This document shows, one piece after another, positions 36,959 to 48,093 of a stretch of 64,000 nucleotides of DNA. Position numbers and translations under genes: made by a program. The notes under the pieces are model-generated. The model had not been told where the DNA came from and did no database searches. It saw nothing but the letters and a program-made list of their open reading frames with translations. This stretch comes from Schistocephalus solidus. Lineage: Eukaryota; Platyhelminthes; Cestoda; Diphyllobothriidea; Diphyllobothriidae. Every line of letters starts with the position of its first letter. The first letter of the stretch is position 1. The DNA is taken from NCBI GenBank assembly GCA_017591395.1, contig WEDG01000379.1, positions 1-64,000 of the forward strand, written 5' to 3'.

Positions 36959-38130
36959 CTACATTTAAGGACACAAGTAATAGACCAAAACATTATTTCA
37001 CTGATAAGAAAAAAATAACGAAAAATTACATTTGCGAAATAAGCAACTTTACAGAATACTGCAAATAGACAGTCAAGCGTATAAATGTACTTGAGCATAC
37101 AGGTTTCATTTGCAGATGTTCAGAAAAACCGACAGTGTCCACCACATGCCCAATGGGGGGGGGGGGGGGCAGGACGGTGACTAGCGCGACCTCTACTGAC
37201 CCTCCTCGTACCGACGTCAAGACGACCGTAGGTGGGCGCGGATGAAACGGATGACAAAGCCAGACAGTCCATTTACGTGTGCTGGTATCTACTGCGTGCT
37301 CTAGGCTACTGTAAAGGCGATTTCAAGTTCACAAGGGAGAGTGCTATTAAGACAGTCATTATAACACAATACTCACTCCTAATTGGACTGGATTTTGGCG
37401 TCACTTGACAGCCCGCCAAGCCAGAACCTTTAGTGCACTGTGATAGGCTCGTGCCTATCGGTCGGCTTATAATGAGGAATGCGACGATGTGCTGTGAGGA
37501 TCGACACCCCAATGCCAGCCTCACTCTTTCTCGCTCCTCTTTTCCATGGCCCCTTCGACTGTCGCAGCCTTTCACACAACCGGTACTGGGATCGACTGCT
37601 ATGGCCGACGCTGCATGAGACTGGGGTCTAGGCGTGCGGCAGAATTGCCTTTTGAGAAACAGATCGACCGTTTTTTAAACCCTTCTGCAAACGACCGATC
37701 GGATCTCGGAATTGATCGCATGACCTCATAATCTGAATTCAGCACCAAAACATTGGTGACTCCAAGCTATCATGGAAAGCGAAGCAAGGCATATATTTAA
37801 GGAAATGTTGACTCAGCGTAACTCAGAAATCTTGAAATTCGTTCTTGCTATTTTTCTGACGCAGGAAACAAAAGTATAGTAATACAGTAAGATCATGGTA
37901 TAGTGACACCTCCTAAGTGCAGCATCAAAAACGCCCGTATCTCCGATTTGTATAGTCCGCGGAGTTACTAATTCACATTGACCTGAGAATGCGCTAAGGC
38001 GTAAGGAAAGTTGCATTTACATCAGAAGAGTTGAAGTAATTCGGTGAACTTCAATATTAATGGCACATTCTAAGTACTTTCTAGGACACACATGAAATAA
38101 TAAATGTAACTTAACACGGCCTTCTCTTAC
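36959..38130. other. Myosin intron with poly-G run
   Basis: A pure G tract lies at 37157-37170. A small hairpin (gataggctcgtgcctatc) lies at about 37441-37458. Open frames on both strands around 37306-37731 overlap each other and show no motif. Confidence 0.5.
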
Positions 38131-38303
38131 GGTCCGAAGCGCAGAATTCCTTCATGGCGACCGCGTATCTGGATTGCTGGCGCAGGCCTGTCAGTAGGTA
38201 GACCAGCACATCCTTAATGTCGTCAGCCCTGTTTGTCACACATCTGTATTCTTTCGTCCAGACAGTTTGGATGGACAGAACTTTTGACAGGCCTTCACCC
38301 ATT
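38131..38303 (-). CDS. MYO7A: Myosin VII exon: FERM-1 F3 end
   Basis: The peptide LSIQTVWTKEYRCVTNRADD, then IKDVLVYLLTGLRQQSRYAV matches the closing strand and long C-terminal helix of the F3 lobe in myosin VIIa (SNAEDIRDLV, FLEGLRKRSKYVVAL). The donor is GACC|GTAAGA (phase 1). The acceptor (gttttgaaag) is weak but gives the right phase. Confidence 0.82.
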
Positions 38304-38479
38304 CTTTCAAAACAAGGCAAAAAATACGTTCAGCTCTCATAGAATCGGTTAGGCGGGAAAAAGCACAATTTAAAAAGACAATTTCTTGAAGAAAATTTGG
38401 AGGACTGAGGCGAATTTGTTGGCAATACGATGTTAATAGGTGTTGTGTCAGATTTCCACAGAATTAATTTGACCTAATT

Positions 38480-38583
38480 GTGAAGACCTCGGCGGCCTCG
38501 GTGGGATTCGAGCCCATAAATGAAAGACAAAGGCTTGATTACAGCAAACACTCTGGCCACCTGAGCTACGAGGCCCCACCGGG
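38480..38583 (-). repeat. tRNA-Thr-like SINE head (family 1)
   Basis: Read on the minus strand, a 7-bp acceptor pairing GGCCTCG/CGAGGCC encloses TAGCTCAGGTGGCCAGAGTG (A-box/D-arm), an anticodon arm GTTTG-CTGTAAT-CAAGC with anticodon TGT, and B-box GGGCTCGAATCCC. The variable region is too long (about 17 bases before the T-arm), there is no CCA, and the same GAGGCCGCCGAG extension follows as at 43.7 kb. It is therefore best read as a tRNA-derived SINE rather than a working tRNA gene. Confidence 0.75.
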
Positions 38584-38654
38584 AACCATGGTTCCAGTAT
38601 TGAGTGGACTCAAGCCTTGCCTTTGCTGTCATAGGTTTACATCAAACTAATGCC

Positions 38655-38730
38655 ACTGAGTTTTTCACAACTGAGACAGGTGAGTTATTCAAATCCGCAA
38701 AGAACACCCATTACTTAAGTGAACCTGGTA
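38655..38730 (+). repeat. SINE family 1 body, opposite orientation to the head at 38.5 kb
   Basis: The phrase gagtttttcacaactgagac, then gagttattcaaatccgcaaa repeats the body that follows the tRNA-like head at 43738 (gagtttttcacaagtgaatc, then ttattaaaatctgccaaa). Here it is on the plus strand while the neighbouring head is on the minus strand, so two copies lie inverted or one was rearranged. Confidence 0.6.
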
Positions 38731-38734
38731 GACA

Positions 38735-40548
38735 TTTGGCGGATTGTAGATTCATTGATAAGGAAATCCTGCTTGGGCAGCTAGCTTGCCGTACCAGAGT
38801 TGGCCTGGCGGGTAACTTGATTAAAATCACGGCTCCCAATGGGATGGCATGGGGCTGAATCCCAACAAGGGGAACGAGTTTCTCGAAATTGGGTCAAATG
38901 AATAAAAATAATAGGTGTTAAGTCTTTCGCATTCATTTCGCGATTTTTCTTCCGGATTGGTCATTCTTCGCCGCAAATTTAGTCCATAGTACACCTTCAG
39001 GACCGCTTTCTTTTAGTAATAACAGCGCACGAGCCTTTGAATACAAGTTTACTCGTTGTAGAAGGATTTTAAAAAGCCAATTCCTTGAAGACAAGTTTTA
39101 GTAATAGACTCACGGGTTTACGCACACAGAATGAATCTCCACGAAATTCAACACTGTCTGGTGTTTTCCACTCTCATCGTACAAATGGACTCCGTTGCTT
39201 TCAATCCCAAGTATCGCATCGTAGGAAGTGGTATCGTCAACCAGCACCTTAACTTCGAACTCGCGGGTGAATATTTCCACCCACTGCAACTTTGCAAAAG
39301 TGACAATTGTCTGACGCATGCCTTCTATGGTGGGTGATGGATAGCGGTTTTGAAGTTCACGGAGAGCCTAACAACAGGAAAAAATTTAGATAAACATGAC
39401 TATGAAAAGGAACTGCGTTGATTACGAAGAAGAGAAGCAAATACCATAGCCGCGGCAACTGCAGTAAGGCGAGTGACGATTCAATCATAATGGGCGTTAT
39501 TGCGGAATCATTGCGCCTGAAAACAATCGCGTACGTTCGTTGAAACCAAAAATTCCTCGAAGGGTGAAAGACCAAACAGCGAAGGATACATGATAACCAT
39601 AAAAAGCAGAAGCCGATGAGCAGCCGATTCACTCCACTCTTCCGGATGTTCTTTGAATACTTATACCCAAACAGTTGCTCTACTATTTGAATACCCCATT
39701 CCACAATAAACATACTGGTTACATTCAGGCCCAACTACTTCAGCTGATGTTCACGAGTGAATGTTGTGAGGTTGGGACAGGTCGTAGTTGTATCAAAGGC
39801 CATACTAGGATTTTGATTTCAACTGCTTTCAGCATTGTCTGATTAGTGAACGCAGCCGCATTTAATGTTAATATTTAGAACAGGTATGAAACGGATTTTC
39901 CTGAGGAAGTTCTTTCAAGTATACCAATTTTTTTCTGAGAAAAAGAAAAGGCATAAGATTAAAAATCTGGAACGATAGAATCCACAGGGGTAACAATTTA
40001 AGACACGTTGATGAGCCAAGTCCCTTGTAGGTGCGTTAAATAGCGCTTCCACGAACTTTTAGTTAGCACCTGCACTGAAGGCACGATAAATCAATTAAAC
40101 CGGTAGACCAATAAAACCTACACGTTGAATTCAGGGTAATCTAAAGACTTAGCGTACCTGCCAACTTCTCATGAATTCTGATCATGCTGTTGCAAAACAT
40201 AAGTCTTAAATAATCAGCATGTTTATCATTTGCAAGAAATCTTCCACATATATCCCTTCACTACAGATACTACACGGGGATACGAGTCCACGTTCGTTCA
40301 ATCTTCGCCAAATAGGATCAAGGATGCCTTTTTCGTTCATATTCTTGAAAACATTTGGAGTAGAATGCAAACGTGATTTCCTTCTGAAACCTCTCCGAAG
40401 TGACCGAATTCGGTACCGACCTAACCTCAAAACGTCTTCTTGAATGAAAACCCTTGCTGCCATGATGCACTGGGCGAATTTTAGTTTATGTATGCGAAAC
40501 ATAATAAAACGAATGTGTAGACCGAACTAGAGTCAGTATCCAACTCAC
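38735..40548. other. Myosin introns (apart from the 39126-39367 exon); nothing else recognised
   Basis: Minus-strand frames at 39357-39734 and 40206-40502 are 125 and 98 codons long but have no motif and no fitting splice phase. I treat them as chance frames. Confidence 0.45.
39126..39367 (-). CDS. MYO7A: Myosin VII exon: FERM-1 F2 end and F3 start
   Basis: The acceptor is aattttttcctgttgttag. The peptide runs ALRELQNRYPSPTIEGMRQT, FAKLQWVEIFTREFEVKV, then AILGIESNGVHLYDE and TVLNFVEIHSV. The F3 strand pattern (AVNxxGVYFxDE, then LxFPEIxxV) is clear. Either of two donors is possible, at 39126 or 39122. Only the first fits the phase of the next exon, so it is preferred. Confidence 0.85.
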
Positions 40549-40719
40549 CGTACCAACAACCTTTTGCCAGTACTTAAGGTCGCAGTCTGCACTGAGAATT
40601 TCAGCTAGCCAGGAATTAATGTCCGCAGAATCACCAACCCTGTCCAACTGAGGATTACTCTGCATATCGGTATGGAAGAGACGGAACATGCTTGCAAGCA
40701 GAAAGGCCAATTCGTGTTC
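40549..40719 (-). CDS. MYO7A: Myosin VII exon: FERM-1 F2 lobe
   Basis: Acceptor cttttctgtctgcatattcag and donor ACG|GTGAGT enclose 57 codons, phase 0. The peptide EHELAFLLASMFRLFHTDMQ, then INSWLAEILSADCDLKYWQK follows the helical F2 pattern of myosin VIIa (DDLAELASQQYFVDYG and later LEKWAQLAIAAH). The preceding part, covering the end of F1 and the FFRKE stretch, is missing between this exon and 44439. Confidence 0.8.
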
Positions 40720-43134
40720 CTGAATATGCAGACAGAAAAGCTTCCTTATACTCTAAAACTGGGCCATGAAAGTATGGAAATGCGTGCATGGTAAGGAATC
40801 ATTGTGTTCAAATTTAATTGCGTAGATAGAGTAATAAATCCACCCATTAATGGCAATTGTACTCGTTAAAGAGTGCCTCACGCAAATCATGGATCTGACA
40901 AAACGATGACAGACAAGGAAGCCCATTTGACTAGATAAACTGTTTATTTATTCGCATACACCCAACCCAAATTGAACTTCGGGCTTAAGGTGGACCCCGG
41001 AGCCTGCTTGACATGGCTCCACGTTGAGATCCGCTGAAAGGCTACCGACTAGGACAGCTGCCAGCTCATAGCTACGGATGGCACTCAACAAGCTCTCAAG
41101 AAAAATTCAACTTTCTAGTAGTACAGCGAACGCTATTGTCTAGTGGCCGAATGACTCCAGGGAAAACCTAGAAAGATTGGATATTTCCATTTGTTTAGGT
41201 ATATGCAGTTAAGGCATTGAGAAGGGTGAGCCGACCAAGCTCTCCGAAATGTCAGCATACGAAGAAAATTGTTCCGGTGAAAGCGCCTTATTTCTCAAAT
41301 TTCTCAAAATCGTTCTTCCGTTTGAAGGGCGTAAATATTTTAGTCCCTGATCTTTAAGGTCGAGTGGAGTCTTTCCTGACCCCTTTGCTCGCCTTAGGTG
41401 CGAAAGTTCGTTCATCGTAAGCGTAAGTGTTAAATTACTGATCGTTATTAGGCGAAAGATCGGACATCAGTATAATCGCTCTTTAAGACGGTAGTTTCCC
41501 TTCTCATGTAGTCTTCTGTTACTCCGTGTAAGAAAGATGCCAATTCGGAAGGTCATCAAATGGAACATTATTCTCACCGAATAGGGAGAGTGTGCTAGAC
41601 GTTGCCGTTCAGTAAACGCACAGGCAAACAATACCCCCTTTAGTAACTTATCCTGCTCGCAATCGATTTCAACTTAAAAAGGACAATATGAAGCACTTTA
41701 TTTCGGACATCTTTGAGGGAATCGACTAATTAAAAAATTTTCAGGTAACCTTGCCTTTAACTAAAGTGAATAATATGGAGCCATGTGGATTGTTTCAGTC
41801 TGACAGAAAATACTTCGGGATTCACTTAAGCACTTAGCGCATCGGGATAGGTTATGCGAGTTAGATTTATCATAGTAAGGAAAGTACTAATTTGCTGTGA
41901 GGATGGCTTCGCTCCCTCCCTTGCCTCTCTCATGTACCAGTCGACTGTCCAAGGGCGTTAGCTAAGTGGTGATTAAAAAGGATGAAGCCAATTTCCTACA
42001 CCTAGTATCTTCAAAAGCAATTTTGATAAATATTCTGGATCGAACTATCGGATAGAAGGCATATGTGAAAGTTATCTATGGACACAGTTGGGCTAAAAAG
42101 GACAGAAAGTTGGATTTTAAGAGGGTCTTGAAGGCCTTCAAAGATTTTCCTTGGAGCCGTAGATACGCAGAGTACACATACCTCAAGGGATTCGTGCGCC
42201 TCCGTAAAGCATTGTTGGCAGACCTGGTAACATATGAGGGTTGTAGCAACCGGGTCGTATCTAACGTCATGCCATGGCGCGAAAATCGTCTTCCTGATAG
42301 AAAAAGACCATGGCAGTTCTGACTCCTCTAGACCTTGGCTCCGCGCATGTTGTTCACAAAAGGAGATTGTGTCGAATAAGTGTTTCGGACCCGAGGAAAG
42401 TGAGTAGGACTATAAGAGACAATCCAAAATGGCTGACTGCTTAGAAATGGGTTACCAGAAAGTAGATTAGTTGATATTTTACGAAGTTTCAAGATCAGGT
42501 GAGGTCCGTTGCCACGTCGGTAAATCGAATAACGATTCTTGCGCATAGCCACTGGATGCGTTTCTGACAATCTTATGGAGGTAACTTAAAAGGAATAACT
42601 TTGGATTTCTCCTGACACAATTTTAACAAAGGGCAATATCCATCACTGTAAAGAATTATAGGACACTTCCGAAGTGCTTAGAAGTAACTTCCTGCTCCAA
42701 ATCTGATCACGGCTGTTACGGCGGTTGAGCCCTCACCTTATTCTCAGCAAAATTACGCACGCGCACCTTCGCATCGATTCAGGAAAAGTGTGAATCCCCT
42801 GACTCGGATGTGGTAATTCAACTGAAAACTGAACTCTCATTGTCCACACTGGTGCCCACGTTTACATTCTTCTCACACATATGCCAACTTAGGTTGTAAA
42901 ATTCGATAAAAATAAAAATATTTCTGAAAAAGCAGCAAATAGCACCAGGATTTCAGCGTGAATCCTCAATGTGTTTCGGGAGTCAAAAAAAGCAACGATC
43001 GTCAGTTTCTGATAGACATAGAACGGAAGATGGTGGGTATCGGTTAGTTGAACCCCTGCAGGACAGGGCAATAGCAACGCCCATACCTTACTACACGTGG
43101 CAAATTTCAGGAAGGATATCTGTTCCCGTGTGTG
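40720..43134. other. Myosin intron; missing FERM-1 exon expected
   Basis: The exon encoding the end of F1 and start of F2 (FFRKE-like) should lie in 40720-44438 on the minus strand but was not recognised. A plus-strand frame at 42065-42322 (85 codons, rich in Arg and Trp) shows no family motif. Confidence 0.4.
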
Positions 43135-43275
43135 CATAAATCCTAAACCAAACCTTAAACGCAACCCTAATGGCTAACATAACCCTAACTATAAGTTACC
43201 TGGAGTTGTGTGCAAAGCTGTCTGTAGTACGGGACGTTCCTATTCCCCACTCCTGCCGGCGAGGGCGATCAGGGG
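43135..43275 (+). repeat. Degenerate CCCTAA-like array plus GC-rich box, copy 2
   Basis: Units aatcctaaaccaaaccttaa, acgcaaccctaa and aacataaccctaac precede gtacgggacgttcctattcc, then ccactcctgccggcgagggc. It matches copy 1 at 24.6 kb in order and box sequence. Confidence 0.75.
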
Positions 43276-43654
43276 AACTCCATAAGACAACAGCTGAGCA
43301 CACGCGAGGCACGCCTGACAAACCGGAGTCTTCTAGTTCGTATTCGAGATGCGCGAAAATGTGCAAATGTGCGAGGACGAACTCAAGCAAACGTAAGGCT
43401 GAACAAGTTCGTGCATGTTTTTTTCCTTTTGACCAAAAACTGTTTATTTCGGACAAAGCTTCAGAACCTCAGGGTTGGCAATCATAGGGTTTGTTGAGGC
43501 AACGTTAGTCTACGAGTGTGAGAATTCCAAACGAAGACTTCAAAGTTGAAGGAAAAGCCGATGTTATATTGAAGGAGAATACCGACAAAAGCGCTGGAGA
43601 CTGAGATGACCATCTTGGTTTATTAGCCGTCGCCAATCAGCCTTACCTAGACCT

Positions 43655-43800
43655 AGGTTTACGGCACCTGTGTCTAGAGCGTTGGCTGTACTAAAGCCTT
43701 CCATTTGCTGGCGTGGGTTCGAATCCCACCGAGGCCGCCGAGTTTTTCACAAGTGAATCAAAGGATTTATTAAAATCTGCCAAAATCCTCAACTGACAAA
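43655..43800 (+). repeat. tRNA-Thr-like SINE (family 1), head plus body
   Basis: The head shows gtgtctagagcgttggctgt, an anticodon loop again reading CTGTACT, and a perfect T-arm gtgggttcgaatcccac (43714-43730). It is followed by cgaggccgccgagtttttca and the body described at 38.65 kb. Pol III A- and B-boxes are thus still visible, although the anticodon stem has decayed. Confidence 0.72.
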
Positions 43801-44438
43801 TGTTTGGTAATTTAAACTCGTGAGTTGCAGGACGACATGCGAAATATATAAAACGCTGGAGATTTTCAAAACCAAATGTCGTCCTTGGATGTTTTTAAAT
43901 GATTACTATGTTTCTTAGGCCTGTCAGTGGCATAAGACAATGTGTCACACTGTCATTTAAAGTCTCTTCAAATCGTCCAGAATTTCTACTTCATGCAGTA
44001 TTTGATTTTTTGTGTGATACCGACGCATTATACGGTAATGCAAATAAAATAGATCTTTGCAATCGCACGCTCCAAAGTTTCTCATAGACCAAACAAAAAG
44101 GCACCCTGTTGATAAACATTAGTAAAGTAATGTTAAGAGACAAGTGGTAGGTGCTAATGATTTAGCTTCCCTGAGCCCTGATAGCAAAGAAAACTTGTCT
44201 ATTTTCAAAGGATTTAATTTAGGACAACGCACGTATTGTCCCAACAGCTGATACTGCAAACAAAATCTCAGGTTTTGATAATGACTTGGATCTGTTTGGC
44301 TGTCTTAGTAATCTGACTTTTATTAGTTCTCATCTGACCAGCCAAGATTGGTAAAAATGGAGGCCACTGTTCCCTGTGCTGGCTTTACAAGCAAAGGAGT
44401 TAACATAGACTGTGTAAGCTTAACGATCAACAGTTTAC
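43801..44438. other. Myosin intron; nothing recognised
   Basis: Short frames only; AT-rich. Confidence 0.5.
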
Positions 44439-44787
44439 CTTCTCGAAAATATTTATGAATATCTCGAAGCCAAATGTGTCCTGCAGACAAATTGCCTTGA
44501 AGGCGTTCGTAGACAGCTCTTCTACCGTGACAGCGGGGTCCACCTTGATCTTGACCTGTGTGTTGTCCGCGCAGTGAATGTTGATTACCAGACTTTGTTC
44601 TCTTCGGCCGCCCTGAGTTCCATGTAGCTAGGCGGTTTGGAGCGTGTGCCTGTCTGATGCAGCCGGTTGAGTCGCTTCAAGCAGGCCCTCGAAAAACTGG
44701 AGGGGTTGGCCTTGAGGTACTCCCTCAGTGGGGTCTCAAAATGTATTGGTGGAAAGCAACTCGCGCAGAGGGACAGCAAAACCCAAC
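44439..44787 (-). CDS. MYO7A: Myosin VII exon: MyTH4-1 end and FERM-1 F1, with a frame break
   Basis: Acceptor ttttcttggactttag joins the previous exon in phase to give GWVLLSLCASCFPP, as in the MyTH4 motif GWILVSLCVGCFAP. RSKPPSYMELRAAEENKVW follows, then a stop at 44585-44587. In another frame the sequence continues as VINIHCADNTQVKIKVDP and then CLQDTFGFEIFINIFEK, a good FERM F1 lobe, up to donor AAG|GTAAAC. The exon is thus one base short of an open frame. A sequencing or assembly indel, a real mutation, or a 38-base micro-intron could each explain it. Confidence 0.85.
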
Positions 44788-45284
44788 CTAAAGTCCAAGA
44801 AAAGTGTTCAAAGCTCAGGTTCGTTACTTTGAGTCATGAATATTACATGTGGAGAGTACGCTTCACAACAGTCATTTAGATTTCCATCGGCAGATCTATG
44901 GCATGCTTGCGACAGAGGAAAAGTATAAAATGCGGTCTATAGAAGAACCCGAGGACGAAGAATTCATAGGGAGATAAGACTGCAGTACAACTTCCCTCCG
45001 TGCTTGATGAAGTCTAATATGTAAGTCCAGTGAACAAACCCTTTAGTACGGGACTGGTAGTAAGAATGGATCGAATTGGTGGGGCAAAACTGACGGTAGA
45101 CTAAGGAATCCGGGACGGGAATAGTAAAAACAGCAATATAATCCGTAGCGTTGTTTAAATACTTTAAATAGACCCAATGCAAATAGCACATAAAGGTGAG
45201 GATGACTTGTTTTATCAGTTAGTCAGAACACGGGGATAGGAACCTCCTGCAAAGCCACAGGCATTGCGCCCAATTCCGGAGAAG

Positions 45285-45660
45285 CAAGCGTTAGGATTAA
45301 GGTGAGGTTTCGGGTTAAGGTTGGGGTTAGGCTCAAGGCTAGGGTTAGGGTCAAAGTTAGAGTTGGGAATAAGTTAAGGGCTAAGGTTCCTTTTAGTGTT
45401 ATCTGTGGGGTTTAGGTTTGAGATAGGGCTAGGATTCAGATTAAGGTTATAGTTTAGTTTTATGTTAGGGGCAGTGTCTGGTTTAAGCTACAGGATTTCT
45501 GACACTTCCTGAAATTTATCACAAGGCCAACAATCGTGAGGGGGCGGGGTTTTCCTATTCGCGTGTCCCGATTAGGCGGTAATACAAGTCATCCATACCC
45601 ACGTACATGCAAGCGTACGATCGCAGGCTCATTACCTCCTACACGAATTGGGCGGGGGGT
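45285..45660 (+). repeat. Degenerate TTAGGG-like array plus GC-rich box, copy 3
   Basis: Here the array is the G-rich strand: ggttaaggttggggttaggc, aaggctagggttagggtc and further units to about 45475. After about 70 bases follows ggggcggggttttcctattc, then gcgtgtcccgattaggcggt and atacaagtcatccata. The box is in the same orientation as at 24.6 and 43.1 kb although the array is reversed. Confidence 0.75.
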
Positions 45661-45849
45661 TAACCAGCAGGTAATATCTTAAAGTGTTTACGAAGGAGCA
45701 TATACAGATGAAACACCGCCACAGACATCAACTCTAAGCTCAGGAAAGCAGCGCGAAGGCAGCGTGCTCAACTGAAAACAATGGACATCGAAACCGCTAA
45801 GAATAACTCTAAAGTTATTAAGCAAAACCAAACGAAATTTAAGCTCCAT

Positions 45850-46060
45850 TCCTTAGCTTATGCCCTAAGTCAAAACCATAACCCTCAGTCATAACCCTAA
45901 GTCCTTACTCCCTAATTTATACTGCTAGCTCTAAGTCATAAGTCTAACGCTTTATCCCACAAATAAGTCCCACCCCTAAACCTTTAATCCTTAATCTCTT
46001 TAGTAGGGAGACAGTTTAGAATTTCGCGAGTTAATATGTGCCGCAATTATGAGGGGAGGG
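45850..46060 (+). repeat. Degenerate CCCTAA-like array, copy 4 (no clear box)
   Basis: Units such as aaccataaccctcagtcata, accctaagtccttac and ctctaagtcataagtctaac run for about 150 bases. The GC-rich ttcctattc box is not seen downstream. It could be the other arm of copy 3, which lies 400 bases upstream with the opposite strand bias. Confidence 0.6.
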
Positions 46061-47214
46061 ATTGGCCATTACCTTTCTGTCTGGCAGATTAAGCTATGTT
46101 CAACGATTTCATGATACGGACTTTGGTGCATGCGGCGATCAGAGGATACATTGGGGTCCGCAGGATGAAATTAGGTGAAAAATTATATTTCAGTCTAACG
46201 CATAGGGGTTATTGGTAGGCACTCGCATGGAAATTAAATCAGATACAGTTGGTTCACTGAACTGTAAATACCTACTCCCCTCCAAACTAAGAGTAGCTTA
46301 TTCCGAACTCTGCATGACGGCAGAGATAATCTTGGCATTCATGTCAACTATGTCATTGCTGAACTTCTTTGCTCTTTTCGTCAGTCATGGCCAGCTTGAA
46401 AACGAGGACTCGAGATCGGAGACGGTCTGCGGATAGCAGCTGCAATTAAAACAGCAAAAGGGTTTCTTATTTAGCAGGTAACTTGACAAGACACGTATAA
46501 CCATCTGCAGACGGCGGCTTGGGGTTTCACAGCAACACAGATCTTTCAAAGAGCGCACACATTTACCTCTTCCGTTAATGAACACCTAATGAGAGTATCC
46601 AGTGACTTTCGTGACAAACTAGCTGCGGAATGCGAGTCAGAGACCAACAAAAAGGGCGGAGGGTGCACGGGTGCCCCACAAATACTCATGCTGTAGTGTA
46701 GGAAAGAAAAAGAAGCAGGCAAGGGGTGTGGGCATCCGCGTCGCACAGCGGAAGTCGCCATCAGTAGCGGTTGATGAATTTTCGCTAATTTGTTGTTCTT
46801 CGGTTGAACTCGTAAGTTGAATTTAAGCCTTGAATCTTCTTACCTTCGGGTTAAGGCATGGTAAGTAAGGTAGCGCTCTCTATAAATGATTTTTTTTCTG
46901 TACTTGACTATTCAGCAGCTTGTTACCACCACAAAAATCCTCCGTGAACGCCAAGGCCAATTGAGCTAGTGCACTGGGCTTAGAAACAACGTTAAAGTAG
47001 TGAGCGTTACTTCCATCTGGAGCGAATAGTTTCCAGCGCTGCCGATAGATCCTGAATCCTGAGTACAGTGTCAATGTTGTCCAAGACCATGAGTCTGCCA
47101 GGAACGCTTCTTTTACTAAAACTCTCTCTCTCTATCGACAGCTCCCAAGCAAAATTAACAGTGCGAAGACAACTAAGGATAAGTAAATGCGCTGTGTACT
47201 ATGAGTAAGAAAGG
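46061..47214. other. Myosin intron; nothing recognised
   Basis: It contains a (CT)n run at about 47126-47134 and short frames on both strands. The minus-strand frame at 46880-47074 has no fitting splice phase for the gap between exons at 47753 and 44787, which join directly in phase. Confidence 0.5.
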
Positions 47215-47249
47215 TGGCCATGCGCGAAATTCCAGGAAGAATAGTTATT

Positions 47250-47475
47250 TCGACGTCCAACCTTAACATCTACTTAAACCCTAACCTTAGCCCTACTCCT
47301 AACATTAACCAAAACCCTATCTTAGCTCTAAACGGAATGCGAAACTTAAACCGATCCTTAACAGTACTTTCGAAGGAATTTGGCTCAAATTCACTTGTAT
47401 TACGGGGCATTCCTTCTCCCATATCCTGCTAAGGGAGGGATATAAGCAATCCTTACCGGTTTGCCTCTGATGATG
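47250..47475 (+). repeat. Degenerate CCCTAA-like array plus GC-rich box, copy 5
   Basis: Units taaaccctaaccttagccct and aacattaaccaaaaccctat precede ttacggggcattccttctcc, then catatcctgctaagggaggg and atataagcaatccttaccgg. The last phrase is nearly the same as that of copy 6 at 53.9 kb. Confidence 0.78.
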
Positions 47476-47752
47476 CCTCCGAGTATGATTTCAAACTTTC
47501 AACTAAAAACGCTCGTATTGCAGCGGTTGATTACACCTCTCAGTGTGTATTCTGTTCAGATAACTGGTGAAATTCAGTGAGCCCATAGACTGATCTAGAG
47601 AGATTGCTCAGACATGTGAAATCAGTCGTACTATCGTAAAAACTACTGTTCTGTCCTAAGCAATTACAAGAAACTTGTTAAGATCACGAACGAGTCAGTA
47701 TTTACACCCCAAGCGGGAAGAGTGAGTAGATATTCTAAAATAAAACACCCAC

Positions 47753-48093
47753 CTTTGCGACGGCTAAGATCACACGGGTTTTTGTTTATCTGTTTGAGAA
47801 TCTGACAGTAAATTTCATCGCGGAGTAGCGGGTGCTCGATCCCAGCCTTAACGATAAAGCGTGCAATCTGCAGGTCAGAGAGCAAGTTGCCTTCTGAGGC
47901 ACCCGTTCCTGACGTGGACAGCTTCCTTCCATTTTCTGATGCGTTCTGCGCATGCGTAAAGGTAAAGCTGGGCGTTGAAGCACCGGAGAAGCCGTCAATA
48001 GAAGATGCCAAACGTTTGCGCTTTGCAAAAAGTGGGGATCGAAGAGGAGGGCTTCTGACGTTCGCCGAAGGTATCATCATCTCCAGTCGGTAG
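47753..48093 (-). CDS. MYO7A: Myosin VII exon: MyTH4-1 core
   Basis: The donor is AAAG|GTGGGT (phase 1). The best acceptor is tttttacttcaactag at 48094. About 80 poorly conserved residues (MMIPSANVRSPPLRSPLF onward) precede DLQIARFIVKAGIEHPLL, then RDEIYCQILKQINKNPCD. The LRDEIYCQI-x-KQ block is the diagnostic MyTH4 motif, binding microtubules or cargo in this family. The exon's start phase does not fit the end of the preceding placed exon, which implies at least one unseen exon between them, expected to carry the WITILRFMGD-like helices. Confidence 0.9.

Noticed and set aside
37157..37170. Poly-G tract as a regulatory quadruplex of the myosin
   Set aside because: Intronic, no positional support; simple low-complexity sequence is the plainer reading.
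39357..39734. 125-codon minus-strand frame as an extra myosin exon
   Set aside because: Exons at 40549-40719 and 39126-39367 already join in phase with continuous FERM similarity, leaving no room for it.
45285..46060. Chromosome end or recent telomere fusion
   Set aside because: Array units are irregular, occur at six separate places, and are mostly tied to the same non-telomeric box.
47887..48093. Plus-strand frame starting MPSEAPVPDVDSF
   Set aside because: Antisense shadow of the MyTH4-1 exon.
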